A stretch of DNA of 64,000 bases from Methanothermus fervidus DSM 2088. GTDB lineage: Archaea; Methanobacteriota; Methanobacteria; DSM-2088; Methanothermaceae. Where the stretch lies: assembly GCA_000166095.1 (NCBI GenBank), contig CP002278.1, positions 1,148,001 through 1,212,000 on the forward strand. The letters run 5' to 3'. Both the position numbers and the translations under genes were made by a program. A model generated the notes under the pieces. The model was not told the DNA's origin. It ran no database searches and worked only from the letters and a program-made list of their open reading frames with translations. Position 1 is the first letter of the stretch. Every line of letters starts with the position of its first letter. This document shows, piece by piece, positions 19,085-28,248 of the stretch.

Positions 19085-19563
19085 AATTTGTATCCAATAT
19101 CTCTAAGAAATTTCTTTCGCTTTTTTATATCTTTTTCTTTTTCAACTCCAACTGGAGTATATCCATCAACAACTCCTATTATACTACGACCTTGATCTGT
19201 CTCAACTATTAATACTTGTACAGGGTTTGCAGTAGCACATAAAATATTTACTACTTCAGGCACTGTTTTTAATCTTTGAAGTATATTTATGGGATAAGCG
19301 TTTTTTAAGTAAATAATGAAGGAATGTCCTGCACCAATTTTTTCCATGTTTTTTATTGCTATCTTTTCTAACTCTTCGTCATTTCCCACATGTCTTATTA
19401 ATCTGTCTCCAGAGGCCTCTGCAAATGCTATCCCAAATTTAGCCTGAGGAACTGTATTTACAATTGCTTCATATAAATCTTCCACAGTTTTTATAAAATG
19501 ACTTTGCCCTATTATTACATTCGTTTCTTCAGGAACGTCAATATTAATTTTCTTTATCTCCAT
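19081..19563 (-). CDS. Adenosine-specific kinase family protein (DUF355)
   Basis: A 160-residue protein matching the archaeal/bacterial family named from a structure with bound adenosine derivatives. Recognisable stretches are [19 protein letters not shown], the acidic [11 protein letters not shown] and [13 protein letters not shown] with GVVDGYTP. The biological role is not established, and the kinase name should be treated cautiously. GAGGGA precedes the ATG. It follows the zinc-ribbon membrane protein gene by 12 bases on the same strand. Confidence 0.88.
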   Translation of the reverse strand: MEIKKINIDVPEETNVIIGQSHFIKTVEDLYEAIVNTVPQAKFGIAFAEASGDRLIRHVGNDEELEKIAIKNMEKIGAGHSFIIYLKNAYPINILQRLKTVPEVVNILCATANPVQVLIVETDQGRSIIGVVDGYTPVGVEKEKDIKKRKKFLRDIGYKF

Positions 19564-19575
19564 GCCCTCTCCCTC

Positions 19576-19866
19576 TTAAGTTAATAACATTTTTATTGAA
19601 AGAGCCATTAATATTGTTAATGTAAGTAGAATTATAAATGATGTTTTTCTTTTCTTAGATGATAAATATAATATAACAACTATTAATGATATAAAAGTGG
19701 GAAAAGGAAGTAAATCTTTTGTAATTCTCTCAACAATTACAAAAATTAGTCCTCCTATGAAAATAGTACTCCATTCAAACGATGAATCAGTTTTAAGATA
19801 TATACCACAATATGGGCAATATTTAGCATTCCTACTTATTTTATTACCACAATTCGGACATTTCAA
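19576..19866 (-). CDS. Small zinc-ribbon membrane protein
   Basis: A 96-residue protein with an N-terminal zinc ribbon (KCPNCGNK...AKYCPYCG, two CX2C pairs) followed by three hydrophobic segments, the last two close together near the C-terminus. TTG 19866 is preferred since GGTGA lies seven bases upstream and homologous zinc ribbons start directly at this point. Such short zinc-ribbon/TM proteins are common in methanogens and uncharacterised. It is divergent from the radical SAM gene with only about 30 bases between starts. Confidence 0.7.
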   Translation of the reverse strand: MKCPNCGNKISRNAKYCPYCGIYLKTDSSFEWSTIFIGGLIFVIVERITKDLLPFPTFISLIVVILYLSSKKRKTSFIILLTLTILMALSIKMLLT

Positions 19867-19897
19867 TTTTCTCACCAAAAAATTACATGGTGTAATA

Positions 19898-20899
19898 ATG
19901 AATGTCATTGATAAAATAAAAAACTTTAGGATACTTGAACTACTTGACAAAGCCAATGAAATTACATTGAAAAAACATGGAAATATAATAACTTTAGAAA
20001 GAGCAATTTTTCTTTCTTGGTGGTGTGAGAGAGGCGATTGTGCATTTTGTTATATGAGTACTCAAAAGAAAAGAATTAAAGATCCTAAAAAAGCTAGAAG
20101 AAATATATATTCAATATTAGCTGAAGCAGAAATATGTAAGAGAATAGGTTGGAATATTGAATTCCTGGCTGGAGGTTATGGCGCATTTACAACTGAAGAA
20201 ATTAAAGAAATAGCTGAAAAAATATATGAAATTACTGGAAAACCTGTTTGGTTAAATATTGGAATTACAACTGATCTTGATAAATATGGTGAAGAAGTAG
20301 AAGGAATAACTGGTGCATTAGAGACTGCTAATCTAGAACTCCACAAAAAAGTATGTCCAAGCAAGCCACAAGAAAAAATTCTTCAAATGTTAGAAAAAGC
20401 TGATGAACTTGGATTTAAAAAAGGAATAACCATAATACTTGGCATAGGTGAAAAAGTTGAAGATTTGAAATATCTTTTTGAAATAATAGAAAATTATAAA
20501 ATTGATAGAATTACATTTTATTCCCTAAATCCCCACAAAGGCACTATATTTGAGAATACTCCACAACCAGCATCCCTTTATTATGCAGGCACTGTAGCTG
20601 CAACAAGAATTACTTTTCCAAAATTAAAAATTATTTGTGGAACTTGGATTGATAACCTGGCTAACATAGGACCATTGATACTCGCAGGTGCTAATGGATT
20701 GACAAAGTTTCCATTATTTTCGATGTTTGGAAATAGATATGGGAAGAGAGTTGAAGAAGAAGTAAAGTGGTGCGGTAGAAAACTTAAAGGAACTTTCACA
20801 GATATAAGTCGTCTCACTAAAGGTAGTTGTGATAATAAAATTAAACCTTTTGTTGATAGATATATAATGAGATGTTTATCAAAAGCCAGGAGGAATTAA
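19898..20899 (+). CDS. Radical SAM protein, biotin synthase-related
   Basis: A 333-residue radical SAM enzyme. The cluster motif reads WWCERGDCAFCYMS, giving spacing C-x4-C-x2-C rather than the usual C-x3-C-x2-C. Downstream are GGYGAFT (SAM-binding glycine-rich stretch), ETANLELHKKVCPSK and ILGIGEKVEDL. The fold and length resemble biotin synthase-related archaeal proteins, a group that also includes the HmdB-type enzymes with altered spacing, but no specific reaction can be assigned. ATG 19898 follows GGTGT and excludes a long upstream extension that would overlap the divergent gene. It is eight bases before gatB. Confidence 0.8.
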   Translation: MNVIDKIKNFRILELLDKANEITLKKHGNIITLERAIFLSWWCERGDCAFCYMSTQKKRIKDPKKARRNIYSILAEAEICKRIGWNIEFLAGGYGAFTTEEIKEIAEKIYEITGKPVWLNIGITTDLDKYGEEVEGITGALETANLELHKKVCPSKPQEKILQMLEKADELGFKKGITIILGIGEKVEDLKYLFEIIENYKIDRITFYSLNPHKGTIFENTPQPASLYYAGTVAATRITFPKLKIICGTWIDNLANIGPLILAGANGLTKFPLFSMFGNRYGKRVEEEVKWCGRKLKGTFTDISRLTKGSCDNKIKPFVDRYIMRCLSKARRN

Positions 20900-20906
20900 C
20901 ATTAAG

Positions 20907-22271
20907 ATGAAATGTGGATTTGAAATACACATCCAACTAAAAACAAAATCAAAACTTTTTTGCAGTTGTCCAACAAATTATCAAGACGCAGATCCTAATA
21001 CAAACGTTTGTCCAGTTTGTTTAAACCAACCAGGAGCAAAACCTTCCGCACCAAATGAAAAAGCTATAGAAAGTGCATTAAAGATAGCTTTAATGCTTGG
21101 ATGCAAAATAAACAAGGGAACTATATATTTCATGCGTAAACATTATGATTATCCAGATTTACCTTCTGGATATCAGAGGACTTCAACACCTATTGGATAT
21201 GATGGAGAACTAAATGGTATTAGAATTAGAGAAGTACATCTTGAAGAAGATCCTGGGCAATATAAGCCTGATTTAGGAGTAGTTGATTTTAATCGTTCTG
21301 GAATTCCTCTAATAGAGGTAGTTACAGAGCCTGATATAAATTCTCCAGAGGAAGCTAGGGAATTCCTTAAAGAACTTATGAGAGTTTTAGAATACAGTGA
21401 GGATGCCAGAGGAGAAGGAACTATGCGTGCAGATGTAAATGTTTCATTGGAAGGTGGTAGAAGAGTAGAGATAAAAAATATAAATTCAATAAAAGGTGCA
21501 TACAAAGCTTTAAAATTTGAAATTATGAGACAAAAAAATCTTTTAGAGAGAGGCATGGAAGTTGCTAGAGAAACAAGAGCATTTTTAGAATCTCAAATGA
21601 TAACAGTGCCTATGAGAATGAAAGAAGAAGCTGAAGATTACAGATATATACCAGATCCAGATTTACCCCCAATGAAATTTGATGAAAAGTATATTGAGAA
21701 AATAAAACAGAGTTTGCCTGAAACACCATCAATGAAAGTTAAAAGATTTGTAGAGCAATATAAAATATCAAAAGAGGATGCACACGTACTTACTTCAGAA
21801 CTTGCGTTGGCAAATGCATTTGAAGAAGTTGCAAAGGAAATTAATCCAAAATTTGCAGCACAATGGATGAGAGAAGAGTTGAAGAGAGTTCTTTCATATA
21901 ATAATATAACTTTTGCTGAGAGTGGTATCACACCAAAACAACTTATAGAATTGTTAAAAATGATACAGAACAAAGAAATAACTGTAAAAGCAGGCAAAAA
22001 AATAATTGAGCATCTACCATTTAATAAAAAATCTCCAAAAGAAATAGCAAAAGAATTAGGTCTTTTAGGCGTAATTGAAGATGAAGAAAAAATATTGAAA
22101 GCTGTTGAAAAAGCTATTAAAGACAATCCAAAAGCTGTAAATGATTATCATAATGGTAAAAAAGCAGCCTTAAATTTCTTACTTGGACAAGTCATGAAAC
22201 TTACAAAAGGAAAGGTCGATCCTCAACGAACAATGCAAATATTAAAAAGTAAGGTTGAAGAGTCAAAATAA
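20907..22271 (+). CDS. gatB: Asp/Glu-tRNA(Asn/Gln) amidotransferase subunit B
   Basis: Subunit B of GatCAB, which converts misacylated Asp-tRNA(Asn) or Glu-tRNA(Gln) to the correct amide form. The 454-residue protein starts GFEIHIQLKTKSKLFC, has the zinc cysteines (CSC, CPVC), YPDLPSGYQ, HLEEDPG and the C-terminal YqeY-like tail beginning near ISKEDA. Subunits A and C are not in the window. ATG 20907 lies eight bases after the radical SAM stop. Confidence 0.96.
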   Translation: MKCGFEIHIQLKTKSKLFCSCPTNYQDADPNTNVCPVCLNQPGAKPSAPNEKAIESALKIALMLGCKINKGTIYFMRKHYDYPDLPSGYQRTSTPIGYDGELNGIRIREVHLEEDPGQYKPDLGVVDFNRSGIPLIEVVTEPDINSPEEAREFLKELMRVLEYSEDARGEGTMRADVNVSLEGGRRVEIKNINSIKGAYKALKFEIMRQKNLLERGMEVARETRAFLESQMITVPMRMKEEAEDYRYIPDPDLPPMKFDEKYIEKIKQSLPETPSMKVKRFVEQYKISKEDAHVLTSELALANAFEEVAKEINPKFAAQWMREELKRVLSYNNITFAESGITPKQLIELLKMIQNKEITVKAGKKIIEHLPFNKKSPKEIAKELGLLGVIEDEEKILKAVEKAIKDNPKAVNDYHNGKKAALNFLLGQVMKLTKGKVDPQRTMQILKSKVEESK

Positions 22272-22273
22272 AT

Positions 22274-22501
22274 ATGGCACAAAATATTATTAACATGCTT
22301 AAGTGGCATCCAAAATATGATCTCTCTAATTGCAAAATTACTTATATACATAGAGGTTCCCCAGGAAATTTAAAAACAATAAAAGGTTCAGAAATAAAAA
22401 ACATCGATAGAGGATTTATAATATTGAAGAATGATGTTGCTATTCCATATCATCGTATAGTTAAAGTTCAATGCAAAAATTTTGTATGGGAGAGGAAGTG
22501 A
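22274..22501 (+). CDS. UPF0248/DUF504 family protein (MJ1316 RNA end-recognition domain)
   Basis: A 75-residue protein with the family features KWHPKYDLSNCKITYIHRG, KTIKGSEI and the C-terminal IPYHRIVKV. The domain is proposed to recognise RNA ends with cyclic phosphate, but the archaeal stand-alone proteins are uncharacterised. It begins two bases after gatB and ends four bases before the CBS protein, so it is part of a gatB operon. Confidence 0.85.
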   Translation: MAQNIINMLKWHPKYDLSNCKITYIHRGSPGNLKTIKGSEIKNIDRGFIILKNDVAIPYHRIVKVQCKNFVWERK

Positions 22502-22505
22502 GTCA

Positions 22506-23306
22506 ATGGCTGATAAAGCATTAGTTAAAGATTATATGACTCGGAAAGTTATATGTGTAACTCCTGAAACACCCACATCTGAGTTGGTAGAATTAATGAA
22601 AAAAACCCAGCACGATGGTTTTCCTGTTACAGATGACGGCAAACTTGTGGGAATGGTTACATCTTTTGATTTAATTACTAATCCTTCAGCAAAAAAAGTT
22701 AAAGAAATAATGTCCACCGATGTCGTGGTAACTCGAGAGAACATGACAATTCATGATGCAGCAAGAGTAATGTTTAGAGAGGGTGTATCACGTTTACCTG
22801 TTGTAAATGGAGAAGGAAAGGTTGTGGGTATAATAACCAACACAGATATAATAAGATCACATATTGAAAGATCCACCCCAACAAAAGTTAGCTATTTTAG
22901 AAATACATTAAAACAAATTTACAATGTCAAAACTGAAGTTAAAAGAAAAAGAATACCTTTAAAAAAATTGAGGCCTACACAAGGTAAAATATATGCAGAT
23001 GAATTAAAAGGAAGAACTTATGAACTTAAAAGAGGTCTTGCTGAACCTATAATAGCTGTTAAAACTGGCGATCATTACGTAATTGTAGATGGTCACCATA
23101 GAGTAGTTGCAGCTCATAAGTTAGGATATAAAGAGATAGATGCATATGTAATACACCTAGATAAGGATATAAAGCTTGGCATTGAAAAAAGCGCTGATAA
23201 AAATAAAATTTATTCAATAGACGACATAGAAGTAATTGATGAAGTACAACATCCTTTAACAACGATAACTACTGTTAAGAGGCGAAAAGATGAAGATACT
23301 AAATGA
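22506..23306 (+). CDS. CBS-pair protein with C-terminal ParB/Srx-like domain
   Basis: A 266-residue protein. Two tandem CBS domains (residues about 7-60 and 70-125; VKDYMTRKV and VKEIMSTDV mark their starts) form an adenosyl-ligand sensor. The C-terminal part (about 165-235) carries [23 protein letters not shown], the signature of ParB N-terminal/sulfiredoxin-like nucleases or kinases, as in serine kinase-type proteins. No substrate is known. ATG 22506 has GGAAGTGA upstream. The end overlaps hisE by 17 bases. Confidence 0.85.
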   Translation: MADKALVKDYMTRKVICVTPETPTSELVELMKKTQHDGFPVTDDGKLVGMVTSFDLITNPSAKKVKEIMSTDVVVTRENMTIHDAARVMFREGVSRLPVVNGEGKVVGIITNTDIIRSHIERSTPTKVSYFRNTLKQIYNVKTEVKRKRIPLKKLRPTQGKIYADELKGRTYELKRGLAEPIIAVKTGDHYVIVDGHHRVVAAHKLGYKEIDAYVIHLDKDIKLGIEKSADKNKIYSIDDIEVIDEVQHPLTTITTVKRRKDEDTK

Positions 23307-23571
23307 AGTATATAAAGTGCTTGAAGATAGGCGTGATAACCCTATTGATTCTTATAGTTCACGCTTAATGCAAGATAATGGTAAGGCTGCTGAAGATAAA
23401 ATATTAGAGAAAATTGGTGAAGAATGTGCAGAATTAATAATAGCATCTAAAAACAATGAAAACATTGTGGAAGAAGCTGCTGATTTGATTTTTCATGTGT
23501 TAGTATTACTTGTGTATAAAGGTATAAAACTTGAAGAACTTTCTAAAGAATTTTTAAGGAGAAGAAGGTGA
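23290..23571 (+). CDS. hisE: Phosphoribosyl-ATP pyrophosphatase
   Basis: Second step of histidine synthesis, hydrolysing phosphoribosyl-ATP to phosphoribosyl-AMP. The 93-residue protein has the MazG-like metal motif [12 protein letters not shown] and [14 protein letters not shown]. Length is normal for stand-alone HisE. GAGGCGA upstream of ATG 23290 lies in the preceding gene. It overlaps the larB gene tail to tail by 18 bases. Confidence 0.93.
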   Translation: MKILNEVYKVLEDRRDNPIDSYSSRLMQDNGKAAEDKILEKIGEECAELIIASKNNENIVEEAADLIFHVLVLLVYKGIKLEELSKEFLRRRR

Positions 23572-24315
23572 ATTTATTTGTTTTAATATTTTTAATGCAA
23601 AAGCCGCAGCTCCAAAACCATTATCAATATTAACAACAACTACGCCAGGTACACAAGATTGGAGCATAGAAAGCAGAGCTGCAATGCCTTTTCCACCTGC
23701 ACCATATCCAACAGATGTTGGGACAGCAATCACAGGTAAATCAACTAAACCTGCGACAACAGATGGTAATGCGCCTTCCATACCAGCTACGACTATTAAA
23801 AGTTGTACATTCTTCTTTATTAATTTTCTCAAATATCTAAATAATCTATGTATGCCTGCTATCCCTACATCATACACCATAGACACTTTACAACCCATCT
23901 CTTCAAGTATTATTTTTGCTTCTTCAGCAACAGGTATATCGGCAGTGCCACCAGTAATTATACCTACATGACCTTCTACCACTTTTTCATGTTTTCCAAC
24001 TATCATAACTCTTCCTTCTTTATAATACCTTACTTCACAATTTTTAGGTAATTTTGTAACGATTTTTTTGTATTTTGATTCATTGAGTCGTGTTATGATC
24101 AATCCTTTATTTCCACATGCTTTTATTATTTTGGCAATTTTTTCAGGACTTTTCCCAATTGACAATACCACTTCTGGAATACCTGTTCTTACCTCCCTAC
24201 CTAAATCAAATTTAGCTAAATCTTCTATTTCTTTTATTTGGAACGATTTTATAAGTTTTTCTGCTTCTTTTATAGATATTTTGCCGTCTGCTAATTTTTT
24301 AAGTATTTCTCTCAT
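23554..24315 (-). CDS. larB: LarB: pyridinium-3,5-biscarboxylate mononucleotide synthase
   Basis: A 253-residue PurE-related carboxylase. The N-terminal helical region (about 1-45) is followed by the PurE-like domain with [27 protein letters not shown] and [12 protein letters not shown]. LarB carboxylates nicotinic acid adenine dinucleotide in the synthesis of the nickel-pincer cofactor. LarC, LarE and LarA are not in the window, so the cofactor pathway is not shown to be complete here. It is divergent from hypF with a 51-base gap holding a TATATAAAG element. Confidence 0.92.
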   Translation of the reverse strand: MREILKKLADGKISIKEAEKLIKSFQIKEIEDLAKFDLGREVRTGIPEVVLSIGKSPEKIAKIIKACGNKGLIITRLNESKYKKIVTKLPKNCEVRYYKEGRVMIVGKHEKVVEGHVGIITGGTADIPVAEEAKIILEEMGCKVSMVYDVGIAGIHRLFRYLRKLIKKNVQLLIVVAGMEGALPSVVAGLVDLPVIAVPTSVGYGAGGKGIAALLSMLQSCVPGVVVVNIDNGFGAAAFALKILKQINSPSSP

Positions 24316-24366
24316 AGTAAATCACTTAAATCATTTTTATGTATATAAAGTTTCAGAGGGGTCACA

Positions 24367-26643
24367 ATGCAACATGCTCAAATCATTGTTGAAGGAATTG
24401 TTCAGGGTGTTGGATTTAGACCAACTATATATAGGCTTGCAAAACATCATAAATTAAAAGGTTATGTAAAAAATTTAGGAAATGTTGTTGAAATAGTGGT
24501 GGCTGGAAAAAAATCAAATATAAAAAATTTTTTAAAATCTATTGAAGAAGAGAAACCTCCTTTATGCAAAATATTTAATATAGATGTCAAATATTATGAT
24601 GCACCTCTTAAGTTCGATGATTTCAAAATTGTTAAAAGCTCTAAAAAATTTTATGGTTCATCTATAATTCCCGCAGACATTGCAACTTGTAAAGATTGTT
24701 TGGAAGAAATAGATAATCCAAAGGATAGAAGGTACAACTATCCTTTTACAAGTTGCACAAATTGTGGCCCAAGATTTACAATAATAAAATCATTACCATA
24801 TGATAGAGAAAGAACAAGCATGGATGAATTTCCCTTATGTGATAAATGTTTGAAGGAATATGAAGATCCTGAAGATAGAAGATATCATGCAGAAACTACT
24901 TGTTGTCCAACCTGTGGTCCCAAAGTTTTTTTATGGGGATTAGACGTCGATGATCCAATTAAAGAAACTGCCAAACTCCTAGATGAAGGTTATATTGTTG
25001 CAATTAAAGGTATTGGTGGAGCCCATATAGCCTGTGATGCTACAGATGAAGATGTGGTAAAAAAATTAAGGAAGAGATTAAATAGACCATCACAACCGTT
25101 TGCATGCATGAGTAAAGACATAGATACAATAAAAAAATTTGCAATAGTAAATGAGAATGAAAAGGAAACCTTATTGTCAAAAAGTAGACCAATTGTGGTG
25201 TTAAAGAAAAAAGAAGATTGTGCAATTGCAAATTCTGTGTCTCCAGGTCTTCATACTATTGGGGTTATGTTACCTTACTCTGGTCTCCACCATATTTTAT
25301 TCAAATATCTTAAAAAAGAAGCTTATGTAATGACTTCAGCAAATAAACCAGGCATGCCAATGTTAATAAAAAACAGAGATATTATTAAAAAACTCAATGG
25401 AATAGCAGATTATTTCTTACTTCATGATCGTAAAATAATTAATCGTTGTGATGATTCGGTGATAAGGTTTAGAGGTGGTAAGAAAGCATTCTTAAGACGT
25501 TCTAGAGGATATGCACCAGAACCATATGATTTTTCAAAATATTGTGAAAATAAAAATATTTTGGCACTTGGACCAGAACTTGACGTAACTTTCGCATTAG
25601 TTAAAAATGGAAAATGTTATGTTTCCCAACATATTGGAAATGTCAACAATTATGATGTTTTAAAATTTCTTAAGAGTGCAATAAATAGATTCCTATCTAT
25701 GATCAAAATAGATTCTTTAGATGTTGTGGCTTGTGATTTACATCCACAATTCCTTACAACTAAACTAGCTCAAGAATTGTCCCAAAAATATTCTTGTAAA
25801 TTGTTAAAAGTTCAGCATCATCATGCCCATGCTGCTTCTCTTGCCTTTGATGCAAATGTGGATGAATATATATGTATAACTGCAGATGGAGTAGGTTATG
25901 GTAGCGATGGTACTGTTTGGGGTGGCGAAATATTACATTTCAAAGGCAAGAATTTTAAGAGGATGGCAAGTTTAATTCCTCAAAAGATGCCTGGTGGAGA
26001 CCTCTGTACTTATTATCCAGCAAGAATGCTACTTTCAATACTTAAAAACGTTTATGATGACGAGGAACTAGTAGATATTATGGATGATTATAAAAAATAT
26101 TTCCCACATGGAAAGAAAGAAATTGAGATAGTTATTAAACAATTAAACAAAGATTTTAATGTAAATATAACAACCAGTACTGGACGAATTTTGGATTCGA
26201 TTGCTGTAGCACTCCATATTTGTAGTCGAAGGACATATGAAGGAGAATGTGCAATGAAACTGGAATCTGCAGCTTACTATGGAAATGATGGATTAGAAAT
26301 TACAAAAGAAATATATAAAACTGATAATAGATATGTTTTGGATACTTCTTTGATGTTAAGAGATGTTATAGAGTTGCTTAAAAAAGGTGAAAAGCGTCGT
26401 GATATTGCATTTGCAGCTCAAAAAGCTTTAGCTGAAGGATTGGCAGAATTATCTGTTTTATCTGCAGAAAAAGCAAAAGTGGATATAATAGGCGGTTCCG
26501 GAGGAGTCTTTATAAATGAGGCTATAACAAAAACTGTGAAAGAATATGTAGAAAATCAAGGATATAAATTTGTTCAACATGAAAATTCTTGTCCTGGTGA
26601 TGGATCAATATCTTTAGGTCAGGCCTTTATTTCTTGTTTATAA
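24367..26643 (+). CDS. hypF: Carbamoyltransferase HypF, [NiFe] hydrogenase maturation
   Basis: Makes the cyanide ligand of [NiFe] hydrogenases from carbamoyl phosphate together with HypE. Domains of the 758-residue protein in order: acylphosphatase ([11 protein letters not shown], residues 1-90), two zinc fingers (CKDC...CTNC, CDKC...CPTC; about 105-185), YrdC-like domain (about 200-380), and Kae1-like domain with the metal motif QHHHAHAAS (about 480). GAGGGG precedes the ATG. The end overlaps the leftward HTH gene by 17 bases. Confidence 0.97.
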   Translation: MQHAQIIVEGIVQGVGFRPTIYRLAKHHKLKGYVKNLGNVVEIVVAGKKSNIKNFLKSIEEEKPPLCKIFNIDVKYYDAPLKFDDFKIVKSSKKFYGSSIIPADIATCKDCLEEIDNPKDRRYNYPFTSCTNCGPRFTIIKSLPYDRERTSMDEFPLCDKCLKEYEDPEDRRYHAETTCCPTCGPKVFLWGLDVDDPIKETAKLLDEGYIVAIKGIGGAHIACDATDEDVVKKLRKRLNRPSQPFACMSKDIDTIKKFAIVNENEKETLLSKSRPIVVLKKKEDCAIANSVSPGLHTIGVMLPYSGLHHILFKYLKKEAYVMTSANKPGMPMLIKNRDIIKKLNGIADYFLLHDRKIINRCDDSVIRFRGGKKAFLRRSRGYAPEPYDFSKYCENKNILALGPELDVTFALVKNGKCYVSQHIGNVNNYDVLKFLKSAINRFLSMIKIDSLDVVACDLHPQFLTTKLAQELSQKYSCKLLKVQHHHAHAASLAFDANVDEYICITADGVGYGSDGTVWGGEILHFKGKNFKRMASLIPQKMPGGDLCTYYPARMLLSILKNVYDDEELVDIMDDYKKYFPHGKKEIEIVIKQLNKDFNVNITTSTGRILDSIAVALHICSRRTYEGECAMKLESAAYYGNDGLEITKEIYKTDNRYVLDTSLMLRDVIELLKKGEKRRDIAFAAQKALAEGLAELSVLSAEKAKVDIIGGSGGVFINEAITKTVKEYVENQGYKFVQHENSCPGDGSISLGQAFISCL

Positions 26644-27082
26644 TGTCGTTAAGGATTCTCAAAGCTTCAGTTCTCAAAGTTTCATATCTTTCTAATAATT
26701 GTTTAATTTCATTTATTGCTTCTATATTTCCATTTTTTGCTTTTTTTTCTAAGTATTTTAACCTCGTCATCTCTTCATCTTCTGTATCACTACTTACTTC
26801 CACCCGAAAATCTTCTTTACTTATTACAACCTTTATAGCTATGTTGTCACGTATCTTGTAATATTTTCTAGGTCTTCCTCTCTGAACTCTCTTAAATGTA
26901 GATTCTACAATGCCAGCTTCTTCTAATACCTTCAGGTGTTCTATTATAGCTTTCTGTCCTACATTTAACTCCTGCGAGATTTGACTGACAAAACAAGGTT
27001 CCTTACCTATTAACTCTATAATTTTACGTCTAGTTTTATTTCCTATTAACTCCAATATTTTTTCAGCATCTATAATTTTCAT
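26627..27082 (-). CDS. ArsR-like winged-helix transcriptional regulator
   Basis: A 151-residue regulator. The winged helix (residues about 8-85) contains [11 protein letters not shown], the recognition region [21 protein letters not shown] and a basic wing [12 protein letters not shown]. The remainder is an acidic helical stretch (about 95-150) likely to form a dimerising coiled coil. No metal-binding cysteine pattern of classic ArsR is evident. ATG 27082 is chosen; a GTG directly before it is possible, and no ribosome site is visible. It lies immediately after rnpB on the same strand and could be read through from it. Confidence 0.82.
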   Translation of the reverse strand: MKIIDAEKILELIGNKTRRKIIELIGKEPCFVSQISQELNVGQKAIIEHLKVLEEAGIVESTFKRVQRGRPRKYYKIRDNIAIKVVISKEDFRVEVSSDTEDEEMTRLKYLEKKAKNGNIEAINEIKQLLERYETLRTEALRILNDIINKK

Positions 27083-27127
27083 CACATTAAAAAGTTTTGT
27101 TAGAATTAGTAGATAAATTTTATCAGA

Positions 27128-27443
27128 TGTGTGGGAGTGGCATGCCGGGAGTAACCCCCCTTCTGTTTAGGCAGCATTCATCTAAGCGGGCAATCTCTGC
27201 CTCATATCATTGGCAGATTTTCACCCTTGCATCCCCCGGATTGGCCGTTTCACCGATCCTCCCGATGTCAATCAACCCCTTTAATTGGGGCCTCATTATC
27301 ATCCATCGGGAGACGTGTCGTTTCTGCGCCAGGGTCCGGCCTCTCGGCCGATGCCTTGCGGCACCGGGGTTTAGGGTGATGGGGGGAGTTTCCTCAGCCA
27401 TAAAAGGCCGTAGCTGCCCTCCGGCTTACCACTCCCACACATC
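27128..27443 (-). ncRNA. rnpB: RNase P RNA (archaeal type A)
   Basis: Catalytic RNA of RNase P. On the minus strand the ends form a perfect 15-bp terminal helix (positions 27429-27443 with 27128-27142). The universally conserved block CR-I appears as GAGGAAACTCC (27385-27395) and CR-V as ACAGAAGGGGGGTTA (27154-27168), which together form helix P4. The stretch TAGATGAATGCTGCCTAAACAGAA near the 3' end is likewise typical (quoted across conserved blocks, 27164-27187). The G+C content is far above its surroundings, as expected for a stable RNA in a thermophile. It is 18 bases downstream of a tRNA gene on the same strand. Confidence 0.95.
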
Positions 27444-27461
27444 AATAAGAAGAAGAAGTAA

Positions 27462-27536
27462 TAGCGGGGCCTGGATTTGAACCAGGGATCTCGGGGTTAT
27501 GAGCCCCGCGGGTTCACCAGGCTACCCCACCCCGCT
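27462..27536 (-). tRNA. Initiator tRNA-Met (CAU)
   Basis: A full cloverleaf is visible: acceptor AGCGGGG/CCCCGCT with discriminator A at 27462, D stem GGGT/ACCC, anticodon stem CGGGG/CCCCG with loop CTCATAA (anticodon CAT), and T stem CCTGG/CCAGG with TTCAAAT. The A1-U72 pair and the run of G-C pairs in the anticodon stem identify an archaeal initiator. CCA is not encoded. There is no intron. Confidence 0.97.
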
Positions 27537-27559
27537 ATTTTTTATTTAGTTAATAACTC

Positions 27560-27573
27560 CTATATAAAATTTA
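27560..27573 (-). promoter_or_regulatory. TATA element of the tRNA-Met(i)/rnpB unit
   Basis: Minus strand reads AAATTTTATATAG, centred about 28 bases before the tRNA 5' end, the spacing expected for an archaeal promoter of a stable RNA. Confidence 0.65.
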
Positions 27574-27612
27574 CGGTTAAGCAAAATAAAAATTTTGATT
27601 AAGAATATTAAC

Positions 27613-27629
27613 GAAAAATATTTATAAAG
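27613..27629 (+). promoter_or_regulatory. BRE/TATA promoter of the exported CHB_HEX-like protein gene
   Basis: CGAAAAATATTTATAAA fits the archaeal BRE plus TATA pattern. It predicts a start near 27650 and a short leader with GGAGGGAG just before the ATG at 27666. Confidence 0.65.
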
Positions 27630-27665
27630 ACTTTTTTAAATTAAAAATTTTGGAGGGAGAATATT

Positions 27666-28220
27666 ATGAAAAAATTGGTAGCAATTCTTAGTATATTTTT
27701 AGCGTTATTTATTGGAATAAATGCTAGTGCTGCAGCTACAATGTTCTATACAACGAAAGGTATACCTACAGAGAACAGCACACAATATACAGAACCTATA
27801 ATATTGAATAAATCAATGCAGATAAAATATATGATTGTTGACAATGCAACAAATAAAACAAAATATGGTATAATTAAGCATGAGATAACTAAAAAAGCAA
27901 AAAATCAAACTATATTCCCAGCAATCTCATTTGACGGTGATAATATAACTTTAACATTTCCAGCAAATGTAACTGTTTATTACACATTGAATGGTAAAAA
28001 CCCAACAAACAAAAGTGCAATATATACAGCTCCAATAATTCTAAACAAAAATATGATAATAAAGTATATGATAGTCAGTGGAAATGCAACATACAAAGGC
28101 GTTGTCAAACATACACCTTGCAAACTAGTTAAGAAAACAAAATTCAAAAAAATAAAAAAGAACAAGCGAATAAAAATTGTAAAAGAGGTTATACCAGAAT
28201 TAGAACCAACTTCAAGCTAG
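27666..28220 (+). CDS. Small exported protein with two chitobiase/hexosaminidase C-terminal-like repeats
   Basis: A 184-residue protein with a clear Sec signal peptide (MKKLVAILSIFLALFIGINASA, cut after about residue 22). Two copies of a repeat follow, each with a Y-Y/F-T-T/L-x-G-x-x-P-T core, then Y-T-x-P-I-I-L-N-K and IKYMIV (about residues 26-60 and 100-142). This matches the CHB_HEX_C beta-sandwich found in surface proteins of Methanobacteriales. Many N-x-S/T sites suggest glycosylation. The C-terminus is strongly basic (KKTKFKKIKKNKRIKI), perhaps for binding to the cell wall. Strong promoter and GGAGGGAG ribosome site suggest high expression. Function unknown. Confidence 0.78.
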   Translation: MKKLVAILSIFLALFIGINASAAATMFYTTKGIPTENSTQYTEPIILNKSMQIKYMIVDNATNKTKYGIIKHEITKKAKNQTIFPAISFDGDNITLTFPANVTVYYTLNGKNPTNKSAIYTAPIILNKNMIIKYMIVSGNATYKGVVKHTPCKLVKKTKFKKIKKNKRIKIVKEVIPELEPTSS

Positions 28221-28234
28221 AATTTTAAATTACC

Positions 28235-28248
28235 TTTTTTATTTTTTT
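28235..28248 (+). terminator. T-rich terminator between convergent genes
   Basis: TTTTTTATTTTTTT directly after the exported protein gene, reading right. Archaeal terminators are typically oligo-T tracts without a required hairpin. Confidence 0.5.

Noticed and set aside
19697-19897. N-terminal extension of the radical SAM protein
   Set aside because: The extra 67 codons overlap the divergent zinc-ribbon gene, look like its antisense, and have no family similarity.
27097-27480. Open frames of 127 and 64 codons in the G+C-rich block
   Set aside because: The block is the RNase P RNA gene, with conserved CR-I and CR-V and a perfect terminal helix. The frames are by-products of its composition.
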